Below, in pieces: positions 19,475-28,346 of a stretch of DNA of 64,000 nt. A model generated the notes under the pieces. The model made no database searches. It was not told the DNA's origin and saw only the letters and a list, made by a program, of their open reading frames with translations. A program made the position numbers and the translations under genes. The DNA lies in the NCBI RefSeq assembly GCF_013449375.1, contig NZ_JACDRR010000010.1, forward strand, positions 248,001-312,000, written 5' to 3'. This stretch comes from Pectobacterium sp. CFBP8739. GTDB taxonomy: Bacteria; Pseudomonadota; Gammaproteobacteria; Enterobacterales; Enterobacteriaceae. Position 1 is the stretch's first letter. Every line of letters starts with the position of its first letter.

Positions 19475-21004
19475 TTATCGGCGACGTAAAGCGGAGAAAA
19501 CGGTAACGATGCCGCCAAGAAGCGTAATGATCCAGAGTGGCCAGGAACCGAAGCGTGCATAAGGTGTGATCCCGGTAGCGGGCACAATCTGTGTGCTCAG
19601 CACCGCACGGGTAAATTGCGGCAGGCTGGCGCTGATATTGCCATCTGGCGCGATCACCGCGGTGACGCCGTTATTGGTACTCCGAACCAGAGGACGCCCT
19701 AATTCCAGCGCGCGCATGCGTGCCATCTGGAAGTGCTGCCACGGCCCGATCGAATGACCAAACCAAGCATCGTTCGAGATAGTCAGCAACATATCAGTGT
19801 CTGGCCGGAAGTTATCCCGCAGCTGTTGGCCTAAAATTATCTCATAACAAATGGCGGCATTCAGTTTGAAGCCATGAACCGAAAGCTGAGGCTGAACGTA
19901 GTCTCCCCGGCTGAACGACGACATCGGGAGATCGAAGAACGGCGCCAACGGACGTAGTAATGTTTCCAGCGGGACAAACTCGCCAAAAGGCACCAGATGG
20001 TTTTTTTTGTAACGGTTCGTTGTGGGGTAGTGATACGGATCTTTGTCGCCCAAAACGATCACTGAGTTATAAAAATCGGTTTTATTACCCTCACGTCGGA
20101 TATCGACAATACCTGTAATCAGGCTGCTATTGCGGCTACGCAAGATATCGTCAACCTGTTTCAGATAAACGCTCTGACGACTTTCAATATCAGGAATCGC
20201 CGTTTCCGGCCAGATCACGATAGGCGCTTTGTCCATATAAGGCAGGCTGCTATCCAGATAGATCCGCAGCGTGTTCAGCAGCTCATCCTGTTCCCATTTC
20301 ACGGCCTGAGGAATATTACCCTGTACCAGTGCGACATTGACGGCGCGTTCAGGTTGCAGGGTATACCACTGCACGTTGCGCAGCGGCCATGATAAAACGA
20401 AAACAGCGATAGCAATGGCCGCCGGAACAACTTTGCGTTGAGTGATGGCATAAACGAGTAGCCCGCTGAGACTCATCAACAGGAACGTAATCGTGTCGAT
20501 GCCCAGAATGGGCGCAATACCTTTTAGCGGGCCATCGATCTGACTGTAGCCAAATTGCAGCCACGGAAAACCTGTCAGTACCCAGCCGCGTAGAAATTCG
20601 GTTAGCTGCCAGAGCACGGGAGCGGCCAGTGTCAGACGCAGCAGCGTTGTCTTCGGGCTGAGACGTGAGAGCAGGGAGGCAAACAGCAGGGGATAGAGCG
20701 ATAAATAGGCCGCGAGCAGAATGACCAGTGCGATATTTACAGGGCCCGGCATCCCGCCAAATTGCGCGATACTGACGTAAACCCAGTTAATGCCGCTGCC
20801 GAACAGGCCGAAACCCCAGCAAAAGCCTATCCAGGCTGACTGGCGGCTAGTACGGTTTAGCGTCAGCGCCTGTAGGCCCATGAGCGAGATAATCGCCGCT
20901 GGCCAGAAATCAAAGGGAGAAAATGCCAGCGTGCCACAGGCACCAAATAAGAGCGCCAGCAGGGCTCTGACCTGCTGGCGTTGTAGAAAAGAAGCGACAA
21001 CCAT
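19475..21004 (-). CDS. lnt: Apolipoprotein N-acyltransferase
   Basis: Lnt adds the third acyl chain to the N-terminal cysteine of lipoproteins in the inner membrane. The catalytic triad is visible: Glu in WPETAIPD, Lys in [13 protein letters not shown] and Cys in [10 protein letters not shown]. The N-terminal third is hydrophobic (several helices) and the rest is a nitrilase-like periplasmic domain. I choose the ATG at 21004 ([15 protein letters not shown], 509 residues) because it aligns with the E. coli start. Upstream ATGs at 21040 and 21094 lie inside corC and lack ribosome sites. The ribosome site at 21004 is also weak, so coupling to corC is likely. Confidence 0.93.
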   Translation of the reverse strand: MVVASFLQRQQVRALLALLFGACGTLAFSPFDFWPAAIISLMGLQALTLNRTSRQSAWIGFCWGFGLFGSGINWVYVSIAQFGGMPGPVNIALVILLAAYLSLYPLLFASLLSRLSPKTTLLRLTLAAPVLWQLTEFLRGWVLTGFPWLQFGYSQIDGPLKGIAPILGIDTITFLLMSLSGLLVYAITQRKVVPAAIAIAVFVLSWPLRNVQWYTLQPERAVNVALVQGNIPQAVKWEQDELLNTLRIYLDSSLPYMDKAPIVIWPETAIPDIESRQSVYLKQVDDILRSRNSSLITGIVDIRREGNKTDFYNSVIVLGDKDPYHYPTTNRYKKNHLVPFGEFVPLETLLRPLAPFFDLPMSSFSRGDYVQPQLSVHGFKLNAAICYEIILGQQLRDNFRPDTDMLLTISNDAWFGHSIGPWQHFQMARMRALELGRPLVRSTNNGVTAVIAPDGNISASLPQFTRAVLSTQIVPATGITPYARFGSWPLWIITLLGGIVTVFSALRRR

Positions 21005-21011
21005 TGCCAAA

Positions 21012-21890
21012 TTATTCTTCCAATTTTGGTTGAGGGGCATCGTCAGGGATTCTGACATGAACCTGAATAATACGGCGGCTGTCCGCCATCGCAACCTTAA
21101 ACAGGTAACCTTCTATGTCGATGGTTTCGCCTCGGGCAGGAAGGTGCCCAAAGGACTGCATCACCAAGCCGCCAATCGTATCGACTTCGTCATCGCTGAA
21201 CCGTGTGCCGAAAGCCTCGTTAAAATCTTCTATGTCGGTTAACGCACGAACGGTGTAGGTCTGGCGATTAAGCTGACGAATATCTCTGTCTTCTTCATCG
21301 TCATATTCGTCTTCAATTTCGCCGACAATCAGCTCAAGAATATCTTCAATCGTGACCAGGCCAGATACGCCACCAAACTCATCGATGACAATCGCCATGT
21401 GATAGCGCAGTGAGCGGAACTCATTCAGCATCCGATCAACGCGTTTACTTTCCGGCACAACCACGGCGGAGCGCAGAACTTTATCCATACTGAAAGGCTC
21501 AGAATCACTGCGCATAAACGGCAGCAAATCTTTCGCCATCAGGATGCCTTCAATGTGGTCTTTATCTTCGCTAATGACGGGGAAACGGGAGTGGGCGGAT
21601 TCGATAATCACGTCCAGACACTCTTCCAGCGTTTGATCGCGCTTGAGCGTAATCATCTGCGAGCGAGGGATCATGATGTCACGTACACGCTGGTCGGCGA
21701 TATCCATGACGCCTTCGAGCATATCTCGTGTTTCAGGATCGATCAGATCATTCTGTTCGGAATCGCGAATCAGAGTGAGTAAACCGTTACGATCTTTTGG
21801 CTCGCCGTGAAAAAGCTGATTAAGAATAAGAGAAAAGAAGCCCTTTTTGGGACTGGGTGCATCGCTGTTTTGAGAATGGTCGTCGCTCAT
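21012..21890 (-). CDS. corC: CorC/YbeX, CBS-domain transporter-associated protein
   Basis: The 292-residue protein has an N-terminal linker, two CBS domains (about residues 70-190; [10 protein letters not shown] and [20 protein letters not shown]) and a C-terminal CorC/HlyC transporter-associated domain. It lacks a membrane region. It was named for a role in magnesium/cobalt efflux with CorA; later work links YbeX to ribosome metabolism, in keeping with its neighbours ybeY and ybeZ. It precedes lnt with a 7-base gap. Confidence 0.95.
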   Translation of the reverse strand: MSDDHSQNSDAPSPKKGFFSLILNQLFHGEPKDRNGLLTLIRDSEQNDLIDPETRDMLEGVMDIADQRVRDIMIPRSQMITLKRDQTLEECLDVIIESAHSRFPVISEDKDHIEGILMAKDLLPFMRSDSEPFSMDKVLRSAVVVPESKRVDRMLNEFRSLRYHMAIVIDEFGGVSGLVTIEDILELIVGEIEDEYDDEEDRDIRQLNRQTYTVRALTDIEDFNEAFGTRFSDDEVDTIGGLVMQSFGHLPARGETIDIEGYLFKVAMADSRRIIQVHVRIPDDAPQPKLEE

Positions 21891-22018
21891 GCGTTTTAAT
21901 TAACATCACTCTTGTTAAGGGATTATTGCCAGCAACTGGAAACGGCACAGTCGCTGATGTGTAGCAGATAAGTACCCGACATCTTCCCGATCTCGGGCTA
22001 GATAAAATGTATTTCTAT

Positions 22019-22498
22019 TTATTCAGTGAGACCATCTTTTTCTGCAAGGTAAGGATCGGCATAACCCATACTTTGCATAATCTCGGTTTCCAGCGCTTCC
22101 ATTTCTTCGGCTTCGCTGTCTTCGATATGGTCATACCCTAGCAGATGCAGGCTACCATGGACAACCATGTGCGCCCAGTGCTCTTCTACGGTTTTTTCCT
22201 GCTCTGCGGCTTCTTGCTCGACAACCTGACGGCAGATGATTAAATCGCCCAGCAGAGGAAGTTCGACTTCAGGCGGAGCTTCAAAAGGGAAGGACAGCAC
22301 GTTGGTCGGCTTGTCTTTCCCGCGGTAGGTGTTATTCAGGTCGCGGCTTTCAGCCTCATCCACGATACGGATGGTGACTTCCGCGACTTCCTGAAACTGT
22401 GGCAGAACCCCTTCCAGCCAGCGCTGAAAGTCTTTTTCTTCCGGTAGCCCTTGTATTGGCTCGCTGGCGATTTGTAAATCGAGAATCACCTGACTCAT
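22019..22498 (-). CDS. ybeY: Endoribonuclease YbeY
   Basis: YbeY is a single-strand endoribonuclease for 16S rRNA 3' maturation and ribosome quality control. The zinc-binding H-x3-H-x5-H motif is exact ([11 protein letters not shown]). The 159-residue length is near the E. coli value (155). The start overlaps the ybeZ stop by four bases, so the nuclease and the PhoH-like ATPase are coupled. Confidence 0.97.
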   Translation of the reverse strand: MSQVILDLQIASEPIQGLPEEKDFQRWLEGVLPQFQEVAEVTIRIVDEAESRDLNNTYRGKDKPTNVLSFPFEAPPEVELPLLGDLIICRQVVEQEAAEQEKTVEEHWAHMVVHGSLHLLGYDHIEDSEAEEMEALETEIMQSMGYADPYLAEKDGLTE

Positions 22499-23553
22499 TT
22501 TTGCTCCTGATCTGATGCCGCAGCCTGTGCTTCACGCTTACGCTGTTCTGCCAAGGCGTCTTTACGTTTTTGCTCGGCATTTTCCCACGCTTCATAGGCA
22601 TTCACAATCCGCGCGACCACTGGGTGGCGCACCACGTCTTCGCTATGGAAAAAGTTAAAGCTAATTTCTTCCACATCGGCCAGCACTTCAATGGCGTGAC
22701 GCAAGCCGGATTTCAGATTCTTCGGCAGGTCGATCTGCGTGACGTCACCAGTGATGACGGCTTTGGAGTTGAACCCGATACGCGTCAGGAACATTTTCAT
22801 CTGTTCGATGGTAGTGTTCTGACTTTCATCCAGGATGATAAAAGCATCGTTCAGCGTTCGACCACGCATGTAAGCCAGCGGCGCAACTTCAATGACATTG
22901 CGTTCGATGAGCTTCTCGACACGCTCAAAGCCCAGCATTTCAAACAGGGCGTCATAAAGTGGTCGCAGGTAAGGATCGACTTTCTGGCTCAGATCACCAG
23001 GTAAGAAGCCCAGTTTTTCACCGGCTTCGACCGCAGGACGTGTAAGCAGAATACGGCGAATATCCTGACGTTCCAATGCATCCACGGCGGCAGCGACGGC
23101 TAAGTAGGTTTTCCCCGTTCCTGCTGGGCCAACGCCAAACGTGATGTCATGATCGAGGATATTGGCGACATACTGTGCCTGATTTGGCGTGCGCGGTTTG
23201 ATTACGCCGCGTTTGGTACGGATATTGACCACTTTGCCATAGTCAGGAACGTGTTCCGCAGACTGTTCAAGCACGCGTGATTCTTTAATCGCAAGGTGAA
23301 TTTGCTCAGGATCGATATCACCGATCACACCACGTACCGGGGCTGTATCGACATACAGACGTTGCAGAATATCAGAGGCGGCTTGCGTCAGCAGGTGTTT
23401 GCCGACCAGTTTAAACTGATTATCCCGTCGATTGATCTCGATGCCTAAACGACGCTCTAACTGCTTAATATTGTCATCAAATGGGCCGCAAAGGCTGAGC
23501 AGGCGTTGGTTATCTGCGGGTTCAAGGGCAATCTCTTTTGTCGTTACGTTCAA
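22495..23553 (-). CDS. ybeZ: PhoH-like ATPase YbeZ (PhoL)
   Basis: YbeZ is a PhoH-family ATPase that works with YbeY. Walker A is [11 protein letters not shown] and Walker B is [11 protein letters not shown] choose a TTG start at 23553: AGAGG lies 6 bases upstream and the product then begins [15 protein letters not shown], which aligns with the E. coli start MNIDTREITLEPADN. A GTG at 23598 would add 15 unconserved residues. The 352-residue product has a charged C-terminal tail. It heads the ybeZ-ybeY-corC-lnt unit. Confidence 0.94.
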   Translation of the reverse strand: MNVTTKEIALEPADNQRLLSLCGPFDDNIKQLERRLGIEINRRDNQFKLVGKHLLTQAASDILQRLYVDTAPVRGVIGDIDPEQIHLAIKESRVLEQSAEHVPDYGKVVNIRTKRGVIKPRTPNQAQYVANILDHDITFGVGPAGTGKTYLAVAAAVDALERQDIRRILLTRPAVEAGEKLGFLPGDLSQKVDPYLRPLYDALFEMLGFERVEKLIERNVIEVAPLAYMRGRTLNDAFIILDESQNTTIEQMKMFLTRIGFNSKAVITGDVTQIDLPKNLKSGLRHAIEVLADVEEISFNFFHSEDVVRHPVVARIVNAYEAWENAEQKRKDALAEQRKREAQAAASDQEQK

Positions 23554-23833
23554 ATTATTCCTCTTGAGCGTTGCTGTGCTGGCGCATTCTACCTGCACAA
23601 AATGAACAGTTGTCAGACGGCCTGATGTGTCCGCCCTACGAATGAATTATTCATCGTGAATGCCCGATGGTGCAAGTCACAATAATGATATTGGGATGCC
23701 GCTTCGCAAAAGCAAATGTAAGCACGATGAAATTAAAACAGATGGTGAAGAGGGGCTGTCGCAAGAAAACGCCTGCGCGTTTTAACGCGATAAAGCCTGT
23801 CCCGCAGAGGTGACGGATATTCTTGCCGTCATA
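23554..23833. other. miaB-ybeZ intergenic region
   Basis: No gene is supported. A hairpin AAAACGC/GCGTTTT (around 23766-23783) followed by TTTTAA on the plus strand, or AAAACGC then T on the minus strand, may act as an extra terminator. The ybeZ promoter should lie at the left end but is not obvious. A 67-residue frame on the minus strand lacks a ribosome site and homology. Confidence 0.4.
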
Positions 23834-23858
23834 AAAAATGGGTGGCTTTGCCACCCAT
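23833..23858 (-). terminator. Terminator downstream of miaB
   Basis: A 9-bp stem ATGGGTGGC/GCCACCCAT with a 3-base loop is followed on the minus strand by six T residues. Confidence 0.88.
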
Positions 23859-23885
23859 CATCATGCCTATCTGCATGAACGGCGA

Positions 23886-25310
23886 TTACGGCTGGTAGAA
23901 CCCAACGCCGATCTCATTCTCTTTGCGGGTACGCGCAATCACGGAAGACGGTGATTCATGGACGCGCAGATCCATTTGATCTTCGGTGCGCACCACGATG
24001 CCGCGCAGCGAGTTGGTATAAACATCAACGATTTCCACATCGACGAATTTACCGATCATATCCGGCGTGCCTTCAAAGTTAACGACGCGGTTATTTTCCG
24101 TACGGCCAGACAGCTCCATCACGCTCTTACGTGAGGTGCCTTCTACCAGAATACGCTGGACGGTGCCCAACATGAGACGGCTGAAGCGCATTGCCTGCTG
24201 GGTGATGCGTTCTTGCAGAAGGTACAGACGCTGCTTTTTCTCTTCTTCCGGCACGTCATCAACCATGTCCGCAGCCGGTGTTCCCGGACGGGCAGAATAG
24301 ACAAAGCTGTAGCTCATATCGAAATTCACATCGGCAATCAGCTTCATTGTTTGTTCAAAGTCAGCCTGCGTTTCTCCTGGGAAACCGACGATAAAGTCAG
24401 AACTGATCAGGATGCCTGGACGCGCGTTGTGCAGCTTGCGGATGATCGCTTTGTATTCCAGCGCGGTATGACGGCGTTTCATCATCGTCAGCACACGGTC
24501 AGAACCGCTTTGCACTGGCAAATGCAGGAAGCTGACCAGTTCGGGGGTATCTTCATAGACGCTGATAATATCGTCTGTGAATTCAATAGGATGGCTGGTG
24601 GTAAAGCGGATGCGGTCGATCCCATCTATGGCGGCGACCAGACGCAGCAGCTCAGCAAAGGAGCAAATTTCACCGTCATAGGCTTCACCGCGATAGGCGT
24701 TAACGTTTTGTCCCAGCAGGTTGACTTCACGCACGCCTTGCGCGGCCAGTTGAGCGATTTCAAATAAGACATCGTCGCACGGGCGGCTGACTTCTTCGCC
24801 GCGGGTGTAAGGCACCACGCAGAATGTGCAGTATTTATTGCAACCTTCCATTATTGAGACGAATGCCGTTGGCCCTTCGGCACGTGGTTCTGGCAGGCGG
24901 TCAAATTTTTCGATTTCAGGGAAACTGATATCAACGATAGGGCTGCGGGTACCCTGAACGTGGTTAATCATTTCCGGCAGACGGTGCAGCGTTTGTGGGC
25001 CAAAAATAACGTCAACATAGTGCGCACGTTCACGAATATGCGCACCTTCCTGTGAGGCAACGCAGCCACCCACACCAATAATCAAATTCGGATTGAGATC
25101 TTTCAGCGCTTTCCAGCGGCCAAGTTGATGGAAGACCTTTTCCTGCGCCTTTTCACGGATCGAACAGGTATTGAGCAGCAGGACATCGGCTTCTTCAGCA
25201 ATTTCAGTCAGCTCATAGCCGTGCGTACTTCCCAGTAAATCAGCCATCTTTGATGAATCGTACTCGTTCATCTGACAGCCCCAGGTTTTAATATGCAGTT
25301 TTTTTGTCAT
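23886..25310 (-). CDS. miaB: tRNA-2-methylthio-N6-isopentenyladenosine synthase
   Basis: MiaB methylthiolates i6A37 in tRNAs that read UNN codons. The 474-residue protein equals E. coli in length. The N-terminal MTTase domain has the first cluster cysteines ([22 protein letters not shown]). The radical-SAM triad is [10 protein letters not shown]-terminal TRAM domain follows. It is divergent from ubiF, as in E. coli. Confidence 0.97.
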   Translation of the reverse strand: MTKKLHIKTWGCQMNEYDSSKMADLLGSTHGYELTEIAEEADVLLLNTCSIREKAQEKVFHQLGRWKALKDLNPNLIIGVGGCVASQEGAHIRERAHYVDVIFGPQTLHRLPEMINHVQGTRSPIVDISFPEIEKFDRLPEPRAEGPTAFVSIMEGCNKYCTFCVVPYTRGEEVSRPCDDVLFEIAQLAAQGVREVNLLGQNVNAYRGEAYDGEICSFAELLRLVAAIDGIDRIRFTTSHPIEFTDDIISVYEDTPELVSFLHLPVQSGSDRVLTMMKRRHTALEYKAIIRKLHNARPGILISSDFIVGFPGETQADFEQTMKLIADVNFDMSYSFVYSARPGTPAADMVDDVPEEEKKQRLYLLQERITQQAMRFSRLMLGTVQRILVEGTSRKSVMELSGRTENNRVVNFEGTPDMIGKFVDVEIVDVYTNSLRGIVVRTEDQMDLRVHESPSSVIARTRKENEIGVGFYQP

Positions 25311-25536
25311 CGACTTGCCATTACTCAGTGCGGATAAAAATTATTCCCCTCATTTGGGGCGGTATTGTAATCGTTCGCTGACGTTGTGACCAGCACCGGA
25401 AACCGCGCTGATTTGATAACTTCCTACTTTCTATAAAAATGCGGCTTTTCTGAAAAATCACCCACAGATCCAGTACACTACCTTCATGCACTTTTACCGG
25501 TGTGAATACACCGGAACCAGAGAGGATAAAGCCAAT

Positions 25537-26703
25537 ATGCATTACGATGCGATTGTAGTTGGCGGAGGTATGGTTGGCGCGGCTGCGGCGCTTGGGCTGG
25601 CACAGCAAGGGTTTCAGGTCGCGGTGATTGAGCAGGACATGCCGACGCCGTTTGATGCCGTCAGCCCGCCAGATTTACGGATCTCGGCGATTGGCTATGC
25701 GTCGGTTGCGTTGCTGAACGAGTTGGGCGCATGGCCACGAGTACAGCAAATGCGCAGCGCCCCTTACCGACGTCTGGAAACCTGGGAATGGGCGAATGCC
25801 AGAGTCGTTTTCGATGCTGCTGATATTCATCTACCTGAGCTGGGTTTTATGGTGGAAAACCGTGTGCTGCAATTAGCGCTTTGGGAAAGCTTGCAAGAAG
25901 AGGAACGCTGTCACTGTTATTGCCCTGCTACGCCGCAGAACCTGCAACGCACCGATGATGGCTGGTGCTTACAGCTTGCCGATGGGCAACAACTGACGGC
26001 TTCGCTGGTGATTGGTGCTGATGGCGCGAACTCTCAGGTTCGCCAGTGGGCGAGGATTGGCATCAGTGGCTGGCAGTATCGTCAGTCTTGTATGTTGATT
26101 GGCGTTGAGACTTCGCAACCACAGCAGGATGTGACTTGGCAGCAGTTTACGCCAAGTGGCCCGCGTGCGTTTTTGCCACTGTTTGACCAGTGGGGATCGC
26201 TGGTGTGGTATGACAGCCCGCAGCGTATTCGCCAGCTTCAGGCGCTGCCGCTTACACAGCTGGATAAAGAAATTGCGGCCACCTTTCCAGAGCGATTGGG
26301 TACGGTTAAAGCGCTCTCCGCCGGATCATTTCCGCTGGTCAGGCGTCATGCGCAAACCTATATCAAGCCCGGTTTAGTGCTGTTGGGCGATGCGGCGCAT
26401 ACCATCAATCCGCTGGCGGGGCAGGGGGTTAATCTGGGATATCGTGACGTCGAGGCGCTGCTGGATGTGCTCATTAACGCACGTAATGCTGGAGAAGAAT
26501 GGGCTTCTGAACGCGTGTTACGTCGCTATCAGTGCCGCCGTATGCCAGATAACCTGATGATGCAAAGCGGGATGGACCTCTTCTATAACGCGTTCAGTAA
26601 TGCGCTACCGCCGTTGAGCTTTGCGCGCAATATGGCGCTGATGGTGGCACAGCGCGCTGGCGTGTTAAAACAGCGCGCATTGAAGTATGCCATTGGTGTC
26701 TGA
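25537..26703 (+). CDS. ubiF: 2-polyprenyl-3-methyl-6-methoxy-1,4-benzoquinol hydroxylase
   Basis: UbiF is the flavoprotein monooxygenase that adds the last hydroxyl (C6) of ubiquinone. The FAD-binding GGGMVGAAAALGLA, the middle motif VIGADGANSQVRQ and the C-terminal GDAAHTINPLAGQGVNLGYRD are all present. I start at the ATG at 25537 (MHYDAIVVGGG), preceded by GAGAGGA, giving 388 residues. An ATG 17 codons upstream has no conserved sequence. It lies between miaB and the tRNA operon, as in E. coli. Confidence 0.94.
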   Translation: MHYDAIVVGGGMVGAAAALGLAQQGFQVAVIEQDMPTPFDAVSPPDLRISAIGYASVALLNELGAWPRVQQMRSAPYRRLETWEWANARVVFDAADIHLPELGFMVENRVLQLALWESLQEEERCHCYCPATPQNLQRTDDGWCLQLADGQQLTASLVIGADGANSQVRQWARIGISGWQYRQSCMLIGVETSQPQQDVTWQQFTPSGPRAFLPLFDQWGSLVWYDSPQRIRQLQALPLTQLDKEIAATFPERLGTVKALSAGSFPLVRRHAQTYIKPGLVLLGDAAHTINPLAGQGVNLGYRDVEALLDVLINARNAGEEWASERVLRRYQCRRMPDNLMMQSGMDLFYNAFSNALPPLSFARNMALMVAQRAGVLKQRALKYAIGV

Positions 26704-26725
26704 TACAAAATGAGGGCACTGTCCG

Positions 26726-27358
26726 TTATCGCACGGGCTCGGCGACGAAAACGATGTCAGCATCCTTGTTCTTTCTTGCTGTAAAACGCACATTTTCTAG
26801 TTCCCGAGCGCTTTTTCCTGATGCTTGGCAATCCTGAAGTAGACCGAGCATCATCTCGGTCATTTTATTGCTTTTGAGTATACTTTCACCTGATGGTGTT
26901 TTCTCACCCAGTAACGCAGAAAACGCCGCTGTAACGATTTGTAGATTCACTCTCGTGGCTTCAGGGGAATCTGCCGCCGCGCTGAGTATCGCAATCTCAC
27001 TGAGATGCTGGCTTTTAGTCTCTATCGTTCCAATTAAGCCGACGTGCTCATTAAAGATGTGCTGGAAGTCATCGGCGTACTTTCCCTTGTCTAAATTAAT
27101 AGTCAACGTGAGAGGAATATTGAGCATCGCCAGATTGGCGTTCATTCTGTCTGCGAAGGTTTGCGGTGATAGCTTAAAAGAAATGGTATTACCTGCATAA
27201 CTCGTTGTGGCGAGGCAAAATAGCAGTGTAATGCCAAAGAGCAGCGTGGTTAATCGTGCTCGTATGGCAGAGCGCTGTGGCGGGCTAATATTATGCGACC
27301 GTGACACGACAACAGAGTTGAAAACATAAATAACAGAGGATGTCGATAAAACCTTCAT
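26726..27358 (-). CDS. Unrecognised exported protein
   Basis: I do not recognise this protein. Starting at the ATG at 27358 (AAGGG five bases upstream) gives 210 residues; a GTG 16 codons upstream is an alternative. About 30 residues in, a hydrophobic run LTTLLFGITLLFCLATTSYA, preceded by Arg residues, looks like a signal peptide ending in SYA-G, so the true start may be internal. The mature part (about 155 residues) has no cysteine cluster, repeat or catalytic signature I can name; one Cys occurs in LLQDCQASG. It is more AT-rich than its neighbours and has no counterpart at this site in E. coli. It is convergent with ubiF, whose stop is 22 bases away, and lies downstream of the tRNA operon terminator. 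Confidence 0.65.
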   Translation of the reverse strand: MKVLSTSSVIYVFNSVVVSRSHNISPPQRSAIRARLTTLLFGITLLFCLATTSYAGNTISFKLSPQTFADRMNANLAMLNIPLTLTINLDKGKYADDFQHIFNEHVGLIGTIETKSQHLSEIAILSAAADSPEATRVNLQIVTAAFSALLGEKTPSGESILKSNKMTEMMLGLLQDCQASGKSARELENVRFTARKNKDADIVFVAEPVR

Positions 27359-27440
27359 GCCCGCCCTTTTGGGAAAATCGAATGATTGGTTTGAATATGT
27401 TAGCACCTGAGTCTGTGAATACCAGATTATGTGAATCGTA

Positions 27441-27486
27441 ACATAACAAAACAGGGCGACGTCTTTCGACAGTCACCCTGTTTCTC
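27441..27486 (-). terminator. Terminator of the tRNA operon
   Basis: On the minus strand AAACAGGGTGAC, a 10-base loop and GTCGCCCTGTTTT (with one G-T pair) are followed by a T-rich tail. It lies about 20 bases beyond the last tRNA. Confidence 0.75.
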
Positions 27487-27507
27487 TGCTGTTTTACCAG
27501 CTTTATT

Positions 27508-27582
27508 TGGCTGGGGTACGAGGATTCGAACCTCGGAATGCCGGAATCAGAATCCGGTGCCTTACCGCTTGGCGATACCCCA
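27508..27582 (-). tRNA. glnV: tRNA-Gln (anticodon CTG)
   Basis: 75 bases including an encoded CCA. The acceptor stem begins TGGGGTA and pairs with TACCCCA. The anticodon loop reads TTCTGAT. It matches the E. coli CUG-reading glutamine tRNA. It is the last gene of the operon. Confidence 0.96.
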
Positions 27583-27588
27583 ATAATA

Positions 27589-27665
27589 TGGTGGCTACGA
27601 CGGGAATCGAACCTGTGACCCCAGCATTATGAGTGCTGTGCTCTAACCAGCTGAGCTACGTAGCC
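27589..27665 (-). tRNA. metU: tRNA-Met (elongator, CAT)
   Basis: 77 bases with encoded CCA. The acceptor GGCTACG pairs with CGTAGCC and the loop carries CAT. The sequence is that of the elongator, not the initiator (no C1-A72 mismatch). It is identical by eye to the copy at 28051-28127. Confidence 0.96.
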
Positions 27666-27718
27666 AAATGTACTGCTAATGTTACTTTACTTCAACAATA
27701 TCTTCTACATCAAGTAGA

Positions 27719-27793
27719 TGGCTGGGGTACCTGGATTCGAACCAGGGAATGCTGGTATCAAAAACCAGTGCCTTACCGCTTGGCGATACCCCA
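27719..27793 (-). tRNA. glnW: tRNA-Gln (anticodon TTG)
   Basis: 75 bases with encoded CCA. The anticodon loop TTTTGAT reads CAA/CAG codons. It differs from the next copy by a compensated pair in the anticodon stem (CTGGT/ACCAG here). Confidence 0.96.
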
Positions 27794-27828
27794 ACAGGAC
27801 AACGAATTTTTCAGCATAGATTTTGAAA

Positions 27829-27903
27829 TGGCTGGGGTACCTGGATTCGAACCAGGGAATGCCGGTATCAAAAACCGGTGCCTTACCGCTTGGCGATACC
27901 CCA
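27829..27903 (-). tRNA. glnU: tRNA-Gln (anticodon TTG)
   Basis: 75 bases with encoded CCA. It has the same body as the neighbouring copy, with CCGGT/ACCGG in the anticodon stem. The duplication matches the paired glnU/glnW of E. coli. Confidence 0.96.
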
Positions 27904-27957
27904 ATCACTACAAAACACTAACAAGCTTCGAAAAGCGATGTCAGACCGAGAAGATAA

Positions 27958-28042
27958 TGGTGCGGGAGGCGAGACTTGAACTCGCACACCTTGCGGCGCC
28001 AGAACCTAAATCTGGTGCGTCTACCAATTTCGCCACTCCCGC
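27958..28042 (-). tRNA. leuW: tRNA-Leu (anticodon TAG)
   Basis: 85 bases with the long variable arm of class II tRNAs and encoded CCA. The acceptor GCGGGAG pairs with CTCCCGC and the anticodon loop is ATTTAGG. It corresponds to E. coli leuW. Confidence 0.96.
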
Positions 28043-28050
28043 AAAAAAGA

Positions 28051-28127
28051 TGGTGGCTACGACGGGAATCGAACCTGTGACCCCAGCATTATGAGTGCTG
28101 TGCTCTAACCAGCTGAGCTACGTAGCC
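28051..28127 (-). tRNA. metT: tRNA-Met (elongator, CAT)
   Basis: 77 bases with encoded CCA, the first gene of the operon. The sequence is as in the second Met copy. The start lies about 35 bases from the predicted -10 element. Confidence 0.96.
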
Positions 28128-28165
28128 ATCCTTTCCGCGTCACCTTCATCGGCGTTGCGGGGCGC

Positions 28166-28194
28166 ATTATGCGTAGTTGGCCTAATTGCGTCAA
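28166..28194 (-). promoter_or_regulatory. tRNA operon promoter with GC-rich discriminator
   Basis: On the minus strand TTGACG (28189-28194), a 17-base spacer and CATAAT (28166-28171) form a strong sigma-70 promoter. It is followed by GCGCCCCGC. GC-rich discriminators of this kind are typical of stable-RNA promoters under stringent control. Confidence 0.82.
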
Positions 28195-28299
28195 CTAGTT
28201 TTTTCCCGAAAAGTGCCCTCAACGTATCGTTTGTTTGGGTTGTGAACAGTATGGTGAGAAAAACGCCAAAAAGCACGTATTCCCAGTCAATTCAGCGTA

Positions 28300-28326
28300 C
28301 AAAAACGGGCCATGAAAGGCCCGTTG
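28300..28326 (-). terminator. Terminator downstream of asnB
   Basis: On the minus strand AACGGGCC, a 6-base loop and GGCCCGTT continue into a TTTTT run. It ends asnB before the tRNA operon promoter. Confidence 0.87.
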
Positions 28327-28346
28327 GCGGAAAAAATTAAAGCGAA

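Noticed and set aside
27633-28094. 153-residue plus-strand frame running through the tRNA genes
   Set aside because: It is read antisense through tRNA sequences. Its repeated WGTWIRTRECWYQ-like blocks are translations of tRNA, not a protein.
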